In this document: piece after piece, positions 44,123-53,283 of the stretch
Numbering within the stretch: position 1 is the first letter of the stretch
How the letters are laid out: each line of letters opens with the position of its first letter
DNA from: Treponema sp.
Lineage (GTDB): Bacteria > Spirochaetota > Spirochaetia > Treponematales > Breznakiellaceae
NCBI GenBank assembly: GCA_009777335.1
Contig: WRMC01000001.1
Span: 186,001 to 250,000 of the forward strand
Direction of reading: 5' to 3'
Length of the DNA stretch: 64,000 nucleotides
Made by a program: the position numbers and the translations under genes
Notes under the pieces: generated by a model
Seen by the model: the letters and a program-made list of their open reading frames with translations, nothing else
The model's database searches: none
What the model was told of the DNA's origin: nothing

Positions 44123-46093
44123 CTAAAGAGACTCCGCCAGGCCCTCCAGGTCCCGGGCTATGGCTTCCCACTCCCTCCCCTTCTCTTCCAGGGCGGCGCT
44201 GCACCTGTCCAGGTCCTGCTTACAGACTCTTGCCCTTTCGCCGGAGCTATATACTTCCGGCTTAGCCAAGTCCGCTTCGAGCCGGGCCTTCTGGCCTTCC
44301 AGGTCCTCCAGCTGCTTGAGGATCTCCGCCTCCTGGCGCTGGAGCCGCCGGACCTGGGCCTGGTGCTGCTTAAGGCCGCTCCTCTGTTCGGAACTGCTAA
44401 GGGTCGGGGGCAAGGCTGGTTCCGGGGTCTTTGCTCCCGGGCCAAGGGACTGGTCATCCAGGCCCAGAGCTTCCCGCTCCAGGCGGTCCAGGTAGTACTT
44501 GTAGTTGCCGTAGAAGAGCCTGTGGCTCCCCCCCTCTTCCTGGGCACGGAGTTCCAGGGTCTTGGACGAGAGGGCCTCCATAAAACCCCGGTCGTGGGAG
44601 ACAAAGATGATGGTGCCCTTGTAGGATTTGAGGCAATCCAAAAGGATGTCCTTGCTGGAGAGGTCCAGGTGGTTGGTCGGTTCGTCCAGGACCAAAAGGT
44701 TGATGGGGCGGAGGAGCATACTTAAGAGGGCCAGGCGGCTCTTTTCGCCCCCCGAGAGGACAGACAGGGGCTTATAGACATCGTCCCCCCGGAACAAGAA
44801 GGCCCCCAGCATGGAGCGGATCTGGGGGACCAGGTGGGTGGGGGCCTCATCTTCCAGGTAGGCCTCGACGGTCTTGGGGCCCCCCAGCTTCTCCGCCGCA
44901 TCCTGGGAGAAGTAGCCCACCTGGACCCCCGCGCCGTAACTAAGGCTCCCCTGGTAGTCCTGGTCCACCGAGGCGATGATCCGCAAGAGGGTGGTCTTTC
45001 CCGCCCCGTTAACCCCGGCCACCAAAAGCCGCTCCCCCCGGTCCAGCTGCAGGTCCAGCTTATTTATGACCCGCCGGGCCCCGTAGCTCCTGGAGATCCC
45101 CTCCAGGCTTAGGACCGTCCGGCCCGAGTGGGGGGGCGGGGGAAAGCTTATGTTCACCCGTTTGAGGTTTTCGGGGATCACGATCCTTTCCATCCTCTCG
45201 AGCCGCTTGATCAGGTCCTGGGCAAAGGCGGCCTTGGAGGCCTTGTAGCGGAAGCGCCGGATCAGGGCCTCGGTCCTGGCTATCTCTTCCTGCTGGGCCT
45301 GGTAACGCTTTAAGAGAAGCTCATTCTCCTGGGCCCGCAGGGCCTCGTAGGTGGTATAGTTCCCGGCGTAACGCTTCAGGTTTCCCCCGAAGACCTCGAA
45401 GACCTCGTTCACCGTGGCATCGAGAAAGTAGCGGTCATGGGAGACCAGGAGGCAGCCCCCCTTAAAGGACTGGAGCCAGCGGAGGAGCCAGGCCCGGGCT
45501 TCTATGTCCAGGTAGTTGGTCGGTTCGTCCAGGAGCATGATGTCCGGGTCTTCCAGGAGGATCTTGGCCAGGGCTATCCGCATCTGCCAGCCCCCGGAAA
45601 ATTCCTCGCAGGGCCGGTCCAGATCCGCCAGGGAAAAACCTAAGCCCCTCAAGACCTGGCTTATATCGGCCTCTCTTCTATAGTAGCCCGAGTTCTCTAT
45701 CTCTTCCTGCACCCGGTGGTGCTCTTCGACCAGGGCCCTGGTGCTGCCCTGGCCGGGGCTGCTCTTTTCAAGCTCCCCCCCTAAGCTCTCCAGGCGGGCC
45801 AGAAGGAGCCGAACCCCCTGATAGGCCTCTTCGGCCTCGTCGCGGAGGCTTCTTCCCTGGTGGACTATCCCCGACTGGGGAAGGTAGGAAATCCTGGTGC
45901 CCCTCTCTATGGCCCGCTCTCCCGTATCAGGGGCTATGATGCCCGCAATGACCTTCATGAGGGTGGTCTTTCCCGCCCCGTTGGCCCCCGCCAGGGCGGC
46001 CTTGGAACCGGAGGCAAGATTTAAGTTTACGTCTGTCAGGATGTCCCGGTCGCCAAAGGCAAGGGAGACCCTGGTGAATTGTACAAAGGCCAT
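44123..46093 (-). CDS. ABC-F family ATPase (Uup-like)
   Basis: 656 residues with two ABC domains and no membrane segments. Walker A: GANGAGKTTLM near 36 and GVNGAGKTTLL near 345. Signatures: EEFSGGWQMRIALAKIL and LSVLSGGEKSRLALLSML. Walker B: IMLLDEPTNYLD and LVLDEPTNHLD. The linker between domains is basic and helical, and a long C-terminal coiled coil (about 570-650) resembles Uup. These proteins act at the ribosome E-site to relieve stalls, some giving antibiotic protection. The start shares its first base with the stop of the upstream lipoprotein gene. Confidence 0.93.
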   Translation of the reverse strand: MAFVQFTRVSLAFGDRDILTDVNLNLASGSKAALAGANGAGKTTLMKVIAGIIAPDTGERAIERGTRISYLPQSGIVHQGRSLRDEAEEAYQGVRLLLARLESLGGELEKSSPGQGSTRALVEEHHRVQEEIENSGYYRREADISQVLRGLGFSLADLDRPCEEFSGGWQMRIALAKILLEDPDIMLLDEPTNYLDIEARAWLLRWLQSFKGGCLLVSHDRYFLDATVNEVFEVFGGNLKRYAGNYTTYEALRAQENELLLKRYQAQQEEIARTEALIRRFRYKASKAAFAQDLIKRLERMERIVIPENLKRVNISFPPPPHSGRTVLSLEGISRSYGARRVINKLDLQLDRGERLLVAGVNGAGKTTLLRIIASVDQDYQGSLSYGAGVQVGYFSQDAAEKLGGPKTVEAYLEDEAPTHLVPQIRSMLGAFLFRGDDVYKPLSVLSGGEKSRLALLSMLLRPINLLVLDEPTNHLDLSSKDILLDCLKSYKGTIIFVSHDRGFMEALSSKTLELRAQEEGGSHRLFYGNYKYYLDRLEREALGLDDQSLGPGAKTPEPALPPTLSSSEQRSGLKQHQAQVRRLQRQEAEILKQLEDLEGQKARLEADLAKPEVYSSGERARVCKQDLDRCSAALEEKGREWEAIARDLEGLAESL

Positions 46094-47514
46094 TAGTCCC
46101 AGGGGTTGAGAAGGAAGTCATGGGCCGGAGCTTCGTCGAGGATGCTCTCGGTCCTGGGCCTGTCCTCGGGGCGCTCGGTCCTAAAGAAGAAAATCACCAG
46201 GGGGCTCGAGGCCCGGCGGCTCACCGTAACCCCGTCCAGGCTGGTCTGGGGGACATGCTCGATCCGCATGCCCTGGCTGTCCAGGGTATACATGAAATCT
46301 ACCGGGGCGCTCTGGCCCCCTATGGCATCAAAATGGAGGGTGAAGGCCCCCGTATAGGTGTCGCTGAGGGCAGGGGCCAGGTAGAGCCTCATGTCGAGGA
46401 CCCCGCTTCTGAGGGCCGAGGCGGGGATGATCTGGGGCACCAAAAGGGTGTTCCCGGTCCAGGTAAACTGGCCGTTCTCCTGAAAGACCAGGGTGCCGTA
46501 GTTGTTGCTGATATAGACCGGCCCGTGATCATAGATGCTCCTAAACAGGGCCTCCCGCCGGGTCACTTCGCTCACAATTATATTGTCTACGCTGTTTGAG
46601 AGGGTCACAAAGAGGAGGGTCCGGAGCATGCCGCTTTCTTCGGTAAACTGGACCGCCAGGGTATTTTCCGAACGGAGACTCATCTGAAGGGAGGTCCCCT
46701 CGAAACGCCAGGTCTGGCTCCCGGCGGAGCGGATCCTCGAGTAGCTAAAGGAGCGGTCCAGATCCCGGGGGCGGATCCGGGCCACCCCGGTCTCCTGGCC
46801 CAGGTCAAAGTGCCAGTGCTGGGAAAGATCATCCAGATCGTAGCGCCGGGTGCTGGCCATGATGCCGTACTGCTCGGCGTGCCAGTGCCGGGAGAGGATC
46901 CATTCCAGCTCATCATCTTCTTCGTCCAGGATTTCGTCGTAGGCCGCCAGGAGGGGCCCCCCCTGGTGCTCAAAGAGACGGAGGCGGAAGGAAAAGCAGT
47001 AACCCAGGGTGCCGTCGGAGGTGAGGACCTCGTACCACTGGCCATCCAGGGGCTCCCCGGTGGTGCTGATGGGGGCTATGCCCCGGGCGGGACCCAGGAT
47101 TTTAACCAGCTCCCCCAGACGGAGCCTATAGACCCGGCGGGCCGTATTCTCGGGCCGCTCCCGGATGGGAAGCCCGTCCTGGAGGGTCTCGGCGTAGACC
47201 AGGGCAAAGGGGGCAAACTGCTCGGCCCGCTCTTCTGCCCGGCGGCGGCTCCGCAGGAGTTCCAGGTTGGAGAGGGGAATTTCGAACTTGTCGATCACCG
47301 TCCCCGGGGCCCTATACTCCCGGGGGAGACCCACCACCCAGACCTGTTCTATGTTTGATCGGATATATACGGGAAGAACCGTCCCCGAGGGCACCGGAGG
47401 ATCCTCTGCAGACCAGAGGAGAACCCCATAACCCAGGCGGGAACAGGAGGAAAGGAATAATACAAAGAGAAGGGCCGCTGTAAGGCAGACCCTTCCCTTA
47501 TAATTCGTAACCAT
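46093..47514 (-). CDS. SH3-domain lipoprotein, treponemal type
   Basis: 473 residues. The signal peptide ends LFVLFLSSCSRLG, a lipobox. Residues about 130-200 look like a bacterial SH3 domain (GLPIRERPENTARRVYRLR, then GQWYEVLTSDGTLGYCF). The C-terminal 250 residues are beta-rich, with no named domain. Probably attached to the inner face of the outer membrane or the periplasmic face of the inner membrane, binding peptidoglycan or a protein partner. Overlaps the ABC-F start by one base. Function unknown. Confidence 0.8.
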   Translation of the reverse strand: MVTNYKGRVCLTAALLFVLFLSSCSRLGYGVLLWSAEDPPVPSGTVLPVYIRSNIEQVWVVGLPREYRAPGTVIDKFEIPLSNLELLRSRRRAEERAEQFAPFALVYAETLQDGLPIRERPENTARRVYRLRLGELVKILGPARGIAPISTTGEPLDGQWYEVLTSDGTLGYCFSFRLRLFEHQGGPLLAAYDEILDEEDDELEWILSRHWHAEQYGIMASTRRYDLDDLSQHWHFDLGQETGVARIRPRDLDRSFSYSRIRSAGSQTWRFEGTSLQMSLRSENTLAVQFTEESGMLRTLLFVTLSNSVDNIIVSEVTRREALFRSIYDHGPVYISNNYGTLVFQENGQFTWTGNTLLVPQIIPASALRSGVLDMRLYLAPALSDTYTGAFTLHFDAIGGQSAPVDFMYTLDSQGMRIEHVPQTSLDGVTVSRRASSPLVIFFFRTERPEDRPRTESILDEAPAHDFLLNPWD

Positions 47515-47556
47515 AATTCCAGTGTACCCTAAAGGGGCACCTAAGAAAAGACTTTG

Positions 47557-48378
47557 CTATTCTAGATAGCCCGATTCCTTCATGACCAGGTAGTCCACCT
47601 GGAGGGCCTCCATGGGAGTGAGGGCATGCATAAAGTCCTGTTCCACCACAGCGTACTTAATGCCTATCTCCTGGCAGGCCTTGAGGCAGCCCCGGACATT
47701 GAGGGCCCCGCTCCCCAGGGAGCAGAAGTTGGGCATGTCATACTTCTCTTCGCTCCCCCAGAGGGGTACCTGCACATCCGGCCCGGGAAGGTAATCCTTA
47801 AAGTGAACCGCCGCCAGCCGGGGCGCTATGCGGTAGAGCACATCCACCGGGTCCAGCCCCGCATAGGTGGTCCAGCCCACGTCCAGTTCGATCCAGAGAT
47901 CCGGTGCATAGGCCAGGATCATGTCCATGACCCTCAGGCCCTTAAAGCTGATCGTAAACTCCCGGTCGTGGTTGTGGTAGGCCAGCTTAATGCCCTCTTT
48001 ATTACAGGCCTCGGCGGCCTTCTGGAGGAACTCGATCTCCTTCATCACATCATCGTAGGAGGCCTCCCGGTTCATCCGGGTAAAGTAGGCCTTGCCGTGG
48101 AAGACCACCGCATTCTGGATCCCTATGTCCTGGGCCCTTTTAATGATGCTCTCGACCCCGTCCTTCTCGAGGGACTCCCCGGACATGGTGCCCACCGTCA
48201 GGGTCTCCAGGCCCAGGTCCTTCATCCTTTTCTTGTTTTCTTCTATATCACCGTTTCTTAGGATGAACTCCCCATTCTCGGTGCCCCTGTAGCCCATCTT
48301 GGCTGCCTGCTCCAGCCCGGCCCAGGGGTCACCCCCCCGGCCAAGGAAGCCTATAAATCCTGCTTTTACTTTTTCCAT
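47557..48378 (-). CDS. sugar phosphate isomerase/epimerase (xylose isomerase-like TIM barrel), copy A
   Basis: 273 residues in an AP-endonuclease-2/xylose-isomerase-like barrel. Metal-binding pattern: GIKLAYHNHDREF near residue 135, WIELDVGWTTYAG near 170, AVHFKDY near 200, and a late AVVEQDF. The family isomerises or epimerises sugars and inositol derivatives using a divalent metal. It lies ten bases after its paralogue. The substrate is not determined. Confidence 0.9.
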   Translation of the reverse strand: MEKVKAGFIGFLGRGGDPWAGLEQAAKMGYRGTENGEFILRNGDIEENKKRMKDLGLETLTVGTMSGESLEKDGVESIIKRAQDIGIQNAVVFHGKAYFTRMNREASYDDVMKEIEFLQKAAEACNKEGIKLAYHNHDREFTISFKGLRVMDMILAYAPDLWIELDVGWTTYAGLDPVDVLYRIAPRLAAVHFKDYLPGPDVQVPLWGSEEKYDMPNFCSLGSGALNVRGCLKACQEIGIKYAVVEQDFMHALTPMEALQVDYLVMKESGYLE

Positions 48379-48387
48379 ACAATCACC

Positions 48388-49209
48388 CTACTCGACAAAG
48401 CCAGTTTCTTTCATGTTCAGGTAGGCGGCCTGGATGGTCTCGTACTGAGAAAGGTTGTACTGGAAATCCTGTTCGATCACGGCCCATTCGATGCCCAGCT
48501 CTGAGGCCTGCTTAAGACAGCCCGCCAGATCCAGGACACCGGTACCGGGGGTGGTAAACCGGGGCATGATCACCTTTACGTCGTTGGGCCTATCCTGGAC
48601 CACTTCACCGGGGGCGTAGTCCTTGATGTGGATGTCGGTGCAGCGCTTGCCCAGGGTCTTCATGAGGCGGATGGGATCTTCGCCCCCATACATGGCCCAG
48701 CCCACGTCGACCTGGAAGCAGATGTGCTCGCTATGGGCCGCCATGAGCCAGAATGCGGGGACCCCATTATAAGTCTGGGTGAATTCCACATCGTGGTTAT
48801 GGAAGGTAAAGCGAATCCCCTCTTTAGCCAGGCCCTTGGCCACTTCTTCGAAGGTTTCGATTTCTTTCATGATCGCATCATAATCGGGCCATTCGCCCCC
48901 GCCAAAGCGGGGAGCCATGAGGATGCCCCCAAAGGAGGCCACCCGTTTCACCCCCCAGGTATTACAGTTCTCTATTAATTGCTCCACCGTGGGAGGCCCG
49001 GATCCAGGACGGCTCCCATATCCTACGGTGAGGGGCTCCAGGCCCATCTCTTTGAGTTTCTTTGCTCCGTCAGCGGGGTTTTCCCTAAAAAAGAAACCCG
49101 CTCCTTCGGCTCCCTTAAACCCCGCCTTGGCGTAGGATTCGAGGATCACGAGAGGATCCGGTGCATCCCGGGGCATTAGACCAATAAAACCTGCTTTCAT
49201 CTTTGCCAT
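48388..49209 (-). CDS. sugar phosphate isomerase/epimerase (xylose isomerase-like TIM barrel), copy B
   Basis: 273 residues from the ATG eight bases after GGAG; an in-frame extension of eight codons has no site. Same motifs as copy A: GIRFTFHNHDVEF, CFQVDVGWAMYGGEDP, DIHIKDYAPG, AVIEQDFQ. The two are clearly paralogous and probably act on successive or alternative forms of one sugar. A promoter precedes this gene, so both are probably one unit. Confidence 0.9.
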   Translation of the reverse strand: MAKMKAGFIGLMPRDAPDPLVILESYAKAGFKGAEGAGFFFRENPADGAKKLKEMGLEPLTVGYGSRPGSGPPTVEQLIENCNTWGVKRVASFGGILMAPRFGGGEWPDYDAIMKEIETFEEVAKGLAKEGIRFTFHNHDVEFTQTYNGVPAFWLMAAHSEHICFQVDVGWAMYGGEDPIRLMKTLGKRCTDIHIKDYAPGEVVQDRPNDVKVIMPRFTTPGTGVLDLAGCLKQASELGIEWAVIEQDFQYNLSQYETIQAAYLNMKETGFVE

Positions 49210-49250
49210 GTCTGTTACTCCTTCAAATATCAACTTAATAGCATGATATC

Positions 49251-49278
49251 ATTGTATCACCATATCGCAGGATTGCAA
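49251..49278 (-). promoter_or_regulatory. promoter of the isomerase pair
   Basis: Minus strand TTGCAA (49278-49273), 16-base spacer, TACAAT (49256-49251), 42 bases ahead of the copy B start. The -10 matches five of six. Confidence 0.5.
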
Positions 49279-49323
49279 TACATATTTGCTCATCTCAAAA
49301 CCAAGACCTCCCTACCCCTTCAC

Positions 49324-49490
49324 CGCTGGACAAAAACATGCCCCCAGCGGCTCCAGCGGCCTGACTACACAAATGGTGTATGTGAGGGTTTAGATTTTTT
49401 GTGTAGTCAGCCGAAATCGCCGCCGGGAGCATTTTTTGCTCCAGCTGAGCATGCAAAGAGCGGTTGGATTGAGAAGAGCCTTTAATAGGG
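49324..49490 (+). ncRNA. structured RNA element, copy 1 (relative at 62534-62761)
   Basis: No credible gene. CGCTGG (49324-49329) can pair with CCAGCG (49344-49349). CTGACTACACAAA (49361-49373) pairs perfectly with 49398-49410, nested inside pairings of GCGGC with GCCGC and GCTCC with GGAGC. The block CAGCCGAAATCGCCGCCGG follows. A further hairpin GGATTG/CAATCC has AGAAGA in its loop. The same order of short conserved blocks and stems occurs at 62.5 kb with different bases in the stems. Strand chosen from the relative, where G-U pairs occur only on the plus strand. Confidence 0.55.
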
Positions 49491-49542
49491 CAATCCTACG
49501 AGTGAGGTTCGGCGGTGGGGGTGATGTCACCTTTAGGCATAG

Positions 49543-49638
49543 GTGTCCGGCATATTTTTTTGGTGATATATGCCTGTGAGACAACAGGACACTTTGCATG
49601 TTTTTCAAAATCAAAAACATGCAAACTGGCATGTTTTT
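49543..49638 (+). ncRNA. three-way-junction-like motif followed by alternating hairpins
   Basis: GTGTCC (49543-49548) pairs with GGACAC (49587-49592), enclosing GGCATAT/ATATGCC and a small TGT/ACA hairpin. Next come three strands: GCATGTTTTT (49596-49605), AAAAACATGC (49613-49622) and GCATGTTTTT (49629-49638). Strand 2 can pair with 1 or with 3, not both. The 2-3 hairpin followed by T-rich sequence resembles a terminator, so the set could act as an attenuator or end a small RNA. Confidence 0.5.
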
Positions 49639-49712
49639 ATTTACCGAGAATTAGCACCTTTATTACTCACCAACACGGATTGATCTCGCCACCTAGGAGG
49701 ATCAAACATGAG

Positions 49713-49981
49713 GAGGGGTGGGGGTCGCTGTGGGCTAGGAATATCTGGGAATTCCCCGCCAGAGGAGACCTCGGGTAAAGCAGAATAGGATAATGAAGAA
49801 AGCTCCGGAACCCCCACCGAAGGAGCGGACGCTCAACAAGCGTTTGCGACTGAGGTTCCCCTCTGGCATCCAGTATGTGCGAGGAAAGCTGAACGCAATG
49901 TTGGTAGCCTAGAAACTGGGTGCCGGGGGCTCCGTAGGCGGGTTCATCTCAATTCCTAGACCATGGCGGCACCCACCCCTC
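49713..49981 (+). ncRNA. large structured RNA domain of about 270 nt, unidentified
   Basis: 49713-49742 pairs with 49952-49981 to form a helix of 28 base pairs interrupted only by two G/A mismatches (49723/49971 and 49734/49960). Inside: GCCAGAGG + ACCTC (49758-49772) with GAGGT + CCTCTGGC (49852-49867); hairpins GCTCC/GGAGC (49802-49826), ACGCT/AGCGT (49829-49843), TGCG/CGCA (49878-49897), GCCTA/TAGGC (49907-49939). Three helix positions are G-U only if the plus strand is the RNA. I compared it from memory with RNase P RNA, tmRNA, SRP RNA and 6S RNA and found no match. No protein gene fits. The remaining 146 bases to the lactonase gene are AT-rich, with a TATAAT but no clear terminator. Confidence 0.6.
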
Positions 49982-50127
49982 TTGCGGTTGTTAATAATGG
50001 GTGGCGAGATCTGTCCAGCGAGAGCTAGATGTGCATGGTTGATCTTATATTAATGTTATAATCATCATTATCTGTTATATTATTAATTATCTGTCCTATC
50101 TTCTTACAGGCAGCACTTGGAGGTCAT

Positions 50128-51138
50128 ATGAGCTATTCTATCTATGTTGGAACCTACTCGGTCAGGGACAGTCAGGGGATCTATCTCCTGGAGGGGGACA
50201 CCAGTACTGGGGCCTTGAGTATTAGGGGCTCCTGGGCGGCTCCAGACCCGGCCTACCTGACCATAGACCAGGGGATCCTCTATGCCTCCCTGGAATGCCG
50301 GGACTTTGAAAGTTCCGGGGGCGGCGGGGTCATGAGCTTTACGATGGACCAAGACGGAAGCCTGCGGCCCCTCTCTGCCAAGGCCGCCAGGGGCAAGGCC
50401 CCCTGCCACATCTGCCTCAGCGCCGACAAGAAAAAGCTCTATGTCTCCAACTACTCCTCGGGCTCCCTTTCGATCTTTGAGGCCGACCGGGGCTGGCTCT
50501 CGGAGCCCAGTCTGATCACCCACAGCGGCCGGGGGCCCAACGAGGCCCGCCAGAAGGAGCCCCATGTGCACTGCGCCAAGGTGGTGCCGGGGAAGACCCA
50601 AATCGCCGTGGCTGATTTAGGAATAGACAAGGTGGTCTTCTACGAGACCCCTTCGATGATCGAAGCCGGCACCCTTAGCTTTGATGGGGGGGCGGGGCCC
50701 CGGCACCTGGTCTTCGATAAAAGCGGCAGCTACTGCTGGGTCCTCTGCGAACTCTCCAGCCAGGTCTATGCCTTCGAAGTGAGCTCCCGGCGGCGCATAG
50801 GGATCTACTCTACCCTGCCGGGGGACTTTGCCGGCCAGAGCCACTGTGCGGCCATCCACCTTTCACCCGACGGCAGGTTCCTCTACGCCTCCAACCGGGG
50901 CCACGACAGCATCGCCTGCTTCGAGCTAAGGGAGGGGGGCGAACTGGGCCTCTTGGGCATCGTAAAGACCGGCGGCAAGACCCCCCGGGATTTCTGCCTC
51001 AGCCCCGACGGGGCCTTCCTTTTTGCGGCCAACCAGGACTCGGACACCATCTTTACCTTTACCCTGGAAAAGGGCCTCATGAAAGAGACGGGGCTCTCCC
51101 TGGATATTCCCTCTCCGGTCTGTCTTATAGTACACTAG
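50128..51138 (+). CDS. lactonase family protein (6-phosphogluconolactonase-like beta-propeller)
   Basis: 336 residues, seven-bladed propeller of the YbhE/Pgl type. Recurring blade motifs: YVGTYSVRDSQGIYLLE at the start, KLYVSNYSSGSLSIFE near 110, HCAKVVPGKTQIAVADLG near 150, and GRFLYASNRGHDSIACFEL and GAFLFAANQDSDTIFTF in the last blades. It would open sugar lactones in the pentose phosphate route; related proteins act on other lactones. GGAGG ribosome site five bases before ATG. The large RNA domain lies just upstream, and EF-G begins 60 bases downstream. Confidence 0.9.
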   Translation: MSYSIYVGTYSVRDSQGIYLLEGDTSTGALSIRGSWAAPDPAYLTIDQGILYASLECRDFESSGGGGVMSFTMDQDGSLRPLSAKAARGKAPCHICLSADKKKLYVSNYSSGSLSIFEADRGWLSEPSLITHSGRGPNEARQKEPHVHCAKVVPGKTQIAVADLGIDKVVFYETPSMIEAGTLSFDGGAGPRHLVFDKSGSYCWVLCELSSQVYAFEVSSRRRIGIYSTLPGDFAGQSHCAAIHLSPDGRFLYASNRGHDSIACFELREGGELGLLGIVKTGGKTPRDFCLSPDGAFLFAANQDSDTIFTFTLEKGLMKETGLSLDIPSPVCLIVH

Positions 51139-51198
51139 CAAGACAGGACTTGGTTGGAAAACGGCTAGGTTCGAACCAAGGACAGGAGTATTCGCACC

Positions 51199-53283
51199 AT
51201 GAGTATCGGCAAGATGCGCAACATAGGGATTAGTGCGCACATTGATTCAGGAAAAACTACCCTCTCAGAGAGGATTCTGTTTTACAGCAAAAAAATTCAC
51301 GCCATCCACGAGGTCCGGGGCAAGGACGGGGTGGGGGCCACCATGGACCACATGGACCTGGAGCGGGAACGGGGGATCACCATCCAGTCCGCTGCCACCC
51401 AGGTAACCTGGAAGGACTACACGATCAACCTCATCGACACCCCGGGGCACGTGGACTTTACGATAGAGGTGGAGCGTTCCCTTAGGGTCCTGGACGGGGC
51501 CATTTTGGTCCTCTGCGCCGTGGGGGGGGTCCAGTCCCAGTCCATCACGGTGGACCGGCAGCTTAAGCGCTATCACGTCCCCCGGATCGCCTTTGTCAAC
51601 AAGTGCGACCGCACCGGGGCCAACCCTTTCAAGGTAAGGCGGCAGCTGGTCGAAAAGCTGGGCCTTAATGCGGTGATGATCCAGATCCCCATAGGGCTGG
51701 AGGATAAGTTTGAAGGGGTCATCGACCTCATCACCATGAAGGCCCTCTACTTTGACGGCCCCCAGGGGACCGAACTGCGGCAGGCCGAGATTCCCTCCCA
51801 TCTCATTGATGAGGCCGAGGCCCACCGGGAGGAGCTCATCGATGCGGCCTCCCTCTTTTCGGATGAGCTTTCCGACAAGTTCCTGGCCGCCGAGCCCATC
51901 AGCGATGAACTCCTTCGGGGGGCCATCCGAAAAGGGACCATCACCGAAGCTCTGGTTCCCGTCATGGTCGGTTCGGCCTACAAGTTCAAGGGCATCCAGC
52001 CCCTGCTGGACGGGGCAGGCTACTATCTTCCGGACCCCCGGGAGGTAAAGAACCTGGCCCTGGACCTGGATGCCGGCGAGGCCGAGCGGGAACTGAATTC
52101 CGATGAAAAGAGCCCCACGGTGGCCCTGGGCTTTAAGCTCGAAGACGGCCAGTACGGTCAGCTTACCCTGGTGAGGATCTACCAGGGGGTGATCAAAAAG
52201 GGGGAGGAACTCCTTAACACCCGGTCCAGGAAAAAGTTCAAGGTGGGCCGCCTGGTCCGGCTTCATGCTGATAATATGGAAGATATTAACGAAGGGGGCC
52301 CCGGGGACATCGTCGCCCTCTTTGGGATCGAGTGTGCCTCCGGGGACACCTTCTGCGGCGGGGGCCTTAACTACGCCATGACCTCCATGTATGTCCCCGA
52401 GCCGGTCATCTCTTTGGCCCTTCTTCCCAAGGATAAAAAAAGTTCCGACCAGATCTCCAAGGCCCTGGGCCGCTTTACCAAAGAAGACCCCACCTTCCGC
52501 AGCTACGTGGATTCCGAGTCGAACCAGTGCATCATCCAGGGCATGGGGGAGCTTCACCTGGAGGTCTACATCGAAAGGATGCGCCGGGAGTACCGGGCGG
52601 ACCTGGACACGGGGATGCCCCAGGTGGCCTACCGGGAGACCATTTCCCAGAGGGCCGAGTTCAACTACACCCACCGAAAGCAGACCGGCGGGGCAGGACA
52701 GTACGGCCGGGTGGCGGGCTACATGGAACCCTATAGCGAGGGGGACTACGATTTTGTGGACCAGATCCGCGGGGGGGCCATTCCCACCGAGTTTATCCCC
52801 TCCTGCGACAAGGGCTTTAGGGAGGCCATCAAGATGGGGAGCCTCATCGGCTTTCCGGTGGTGAACATCCGCTGCCTCATCAACGACGGCCAGAGTCACC
52901 CGGTGGACTCCTCAGACATCGCCTTCCAGGCCGCGGCCCTGGGGGCCTTTCGGGAAGCTTACGACAAAGCCAGGCCCATCATCCTGGAACCCATCATGAA
53001 GGTCAGCGTCGAGGGCCCCACGGAATTCCAGGGGAACATGTATGCTTCGATCAACCAGAGGCGGGGCATCATCTCCTCCTCCACCGAAGACGGCACCTCT
53101 TCCCGCATAGAGGCCGAGGTCCCCTTGAGCGAAATGTTCGGCTACGCCACGGTCCTGCGATCCCTGACCCAGGGCAAGGCGGAGTTTACCATGGAATTTG
53201 AAAAGTACGGCAAGCTCCCCCAGGGGCTCTCGGAGGAACTCATCAAGTCCGGGGAAGATAAAAGGAGGCGGCAACATGGTTAA
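51199..53283 (+). CDS. fusA: elongation factor G, spirochaete/mitochondrial-like type (spdEFG1)
   Basis: 694 residues, five domains. G1 [18 protein letters not shown], switch [18 protein letters not shown]-like stretch, G3 [22 protein letters not shown]4 [12 protein letters not shown]. Domain IV begins around the [14 protein letters not shown] segment. The wording of the G-domain ([20 protein letters not shown]) is that of mitochondrial EF-G1 and its spirochaete/planctomycete/delta counterparts, which do translocation but leave ribosome recycling to a second EF-G. The ATPase gene starts within its last codons after an internal AAAGGAGG site. Confidence 0.94.
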   Translation: MSIGKMRNIGISAHIDSGKTTLSERILFYSKKIHAIHEVRGKDGVGATMDHMDLERERGITIQSAATQVTWKDYTINLIDTPGHVDFTIEVERSLRVLDGAILVLCAVGGVQSQSITVDRQLKRYHVPRIAFVNKCDRTGANPFKVRRQLVEKLGLNAVMIQIPIGLEDKFEGVIDLITMKALYFDGPQGTELRQAEIPSHLIDEAEAHREELIDAASLFSDELSDKFLAAEPISDELLRGAIRKGTITEALVPVMVGSAYKFKGIQPLLDGAGYYLPDPREVKNLALDLDAGEAERELNSDEKSPTVALGFKLEDGQYGQLTLVRIYQGVIKKGEELLNTRSRKKFKVGRLVRLHADNMEDINEGGPGDIVALFGIECASGDTFCGGGLNYAMTSMYVPEPVISLALLPKDKKSSDQISKALGRFTKEDPTFRSYVDSESNQCIIQGMGELHLEVYIERMRREYRADLDTGMPQVAYRETISQRAEFNYTHRKQTGGAGQYGRVAGYMEPYSEGDYDFVDQIRGGAIPTEFIPSCDKGFREAIKMGSLIGFPVVNIRCLINDGQSHPVDSSDIAFQAAALGAFREAYDKARPIILEPIMKVSVEGPTEFQGNMYASINQRRGIISSSTEDGTSSRIEAEVPLSEMFGYATVLRSLTQGKAEFTMEFEKYGKLPQGLSEELIKSGEDKRRRQHG

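Noticed and set aside
49390-49778. Open frames of 60-90 codons in the intergenic region
   Set aside because: No ribosome sites, poor composition, and they overlap strong RNA stems on both strands.
49877-49940. Group II intron 5' end (GTGCG)
   Set aside because: No domain V hairpin and no reverse transcriptase gene nearby.
49713-49981. RNase P RNA, tmRNA, SRP RNA or 6S RNA
   Set aside because: A GAGGAAAG string recalls RNase P, but the rest of its conserved core is absent. No tmRNA CCA end or tag frame, no SRP GGAAG/AGCAG hairpin, and the fold is not the 6S single bubble.
51532-51539. G8 run in fusA as a phase-variation site
   Set aside because: EF-G should be essential, and such runs arise from Gly/Val codon use in this GC-rich DNA.
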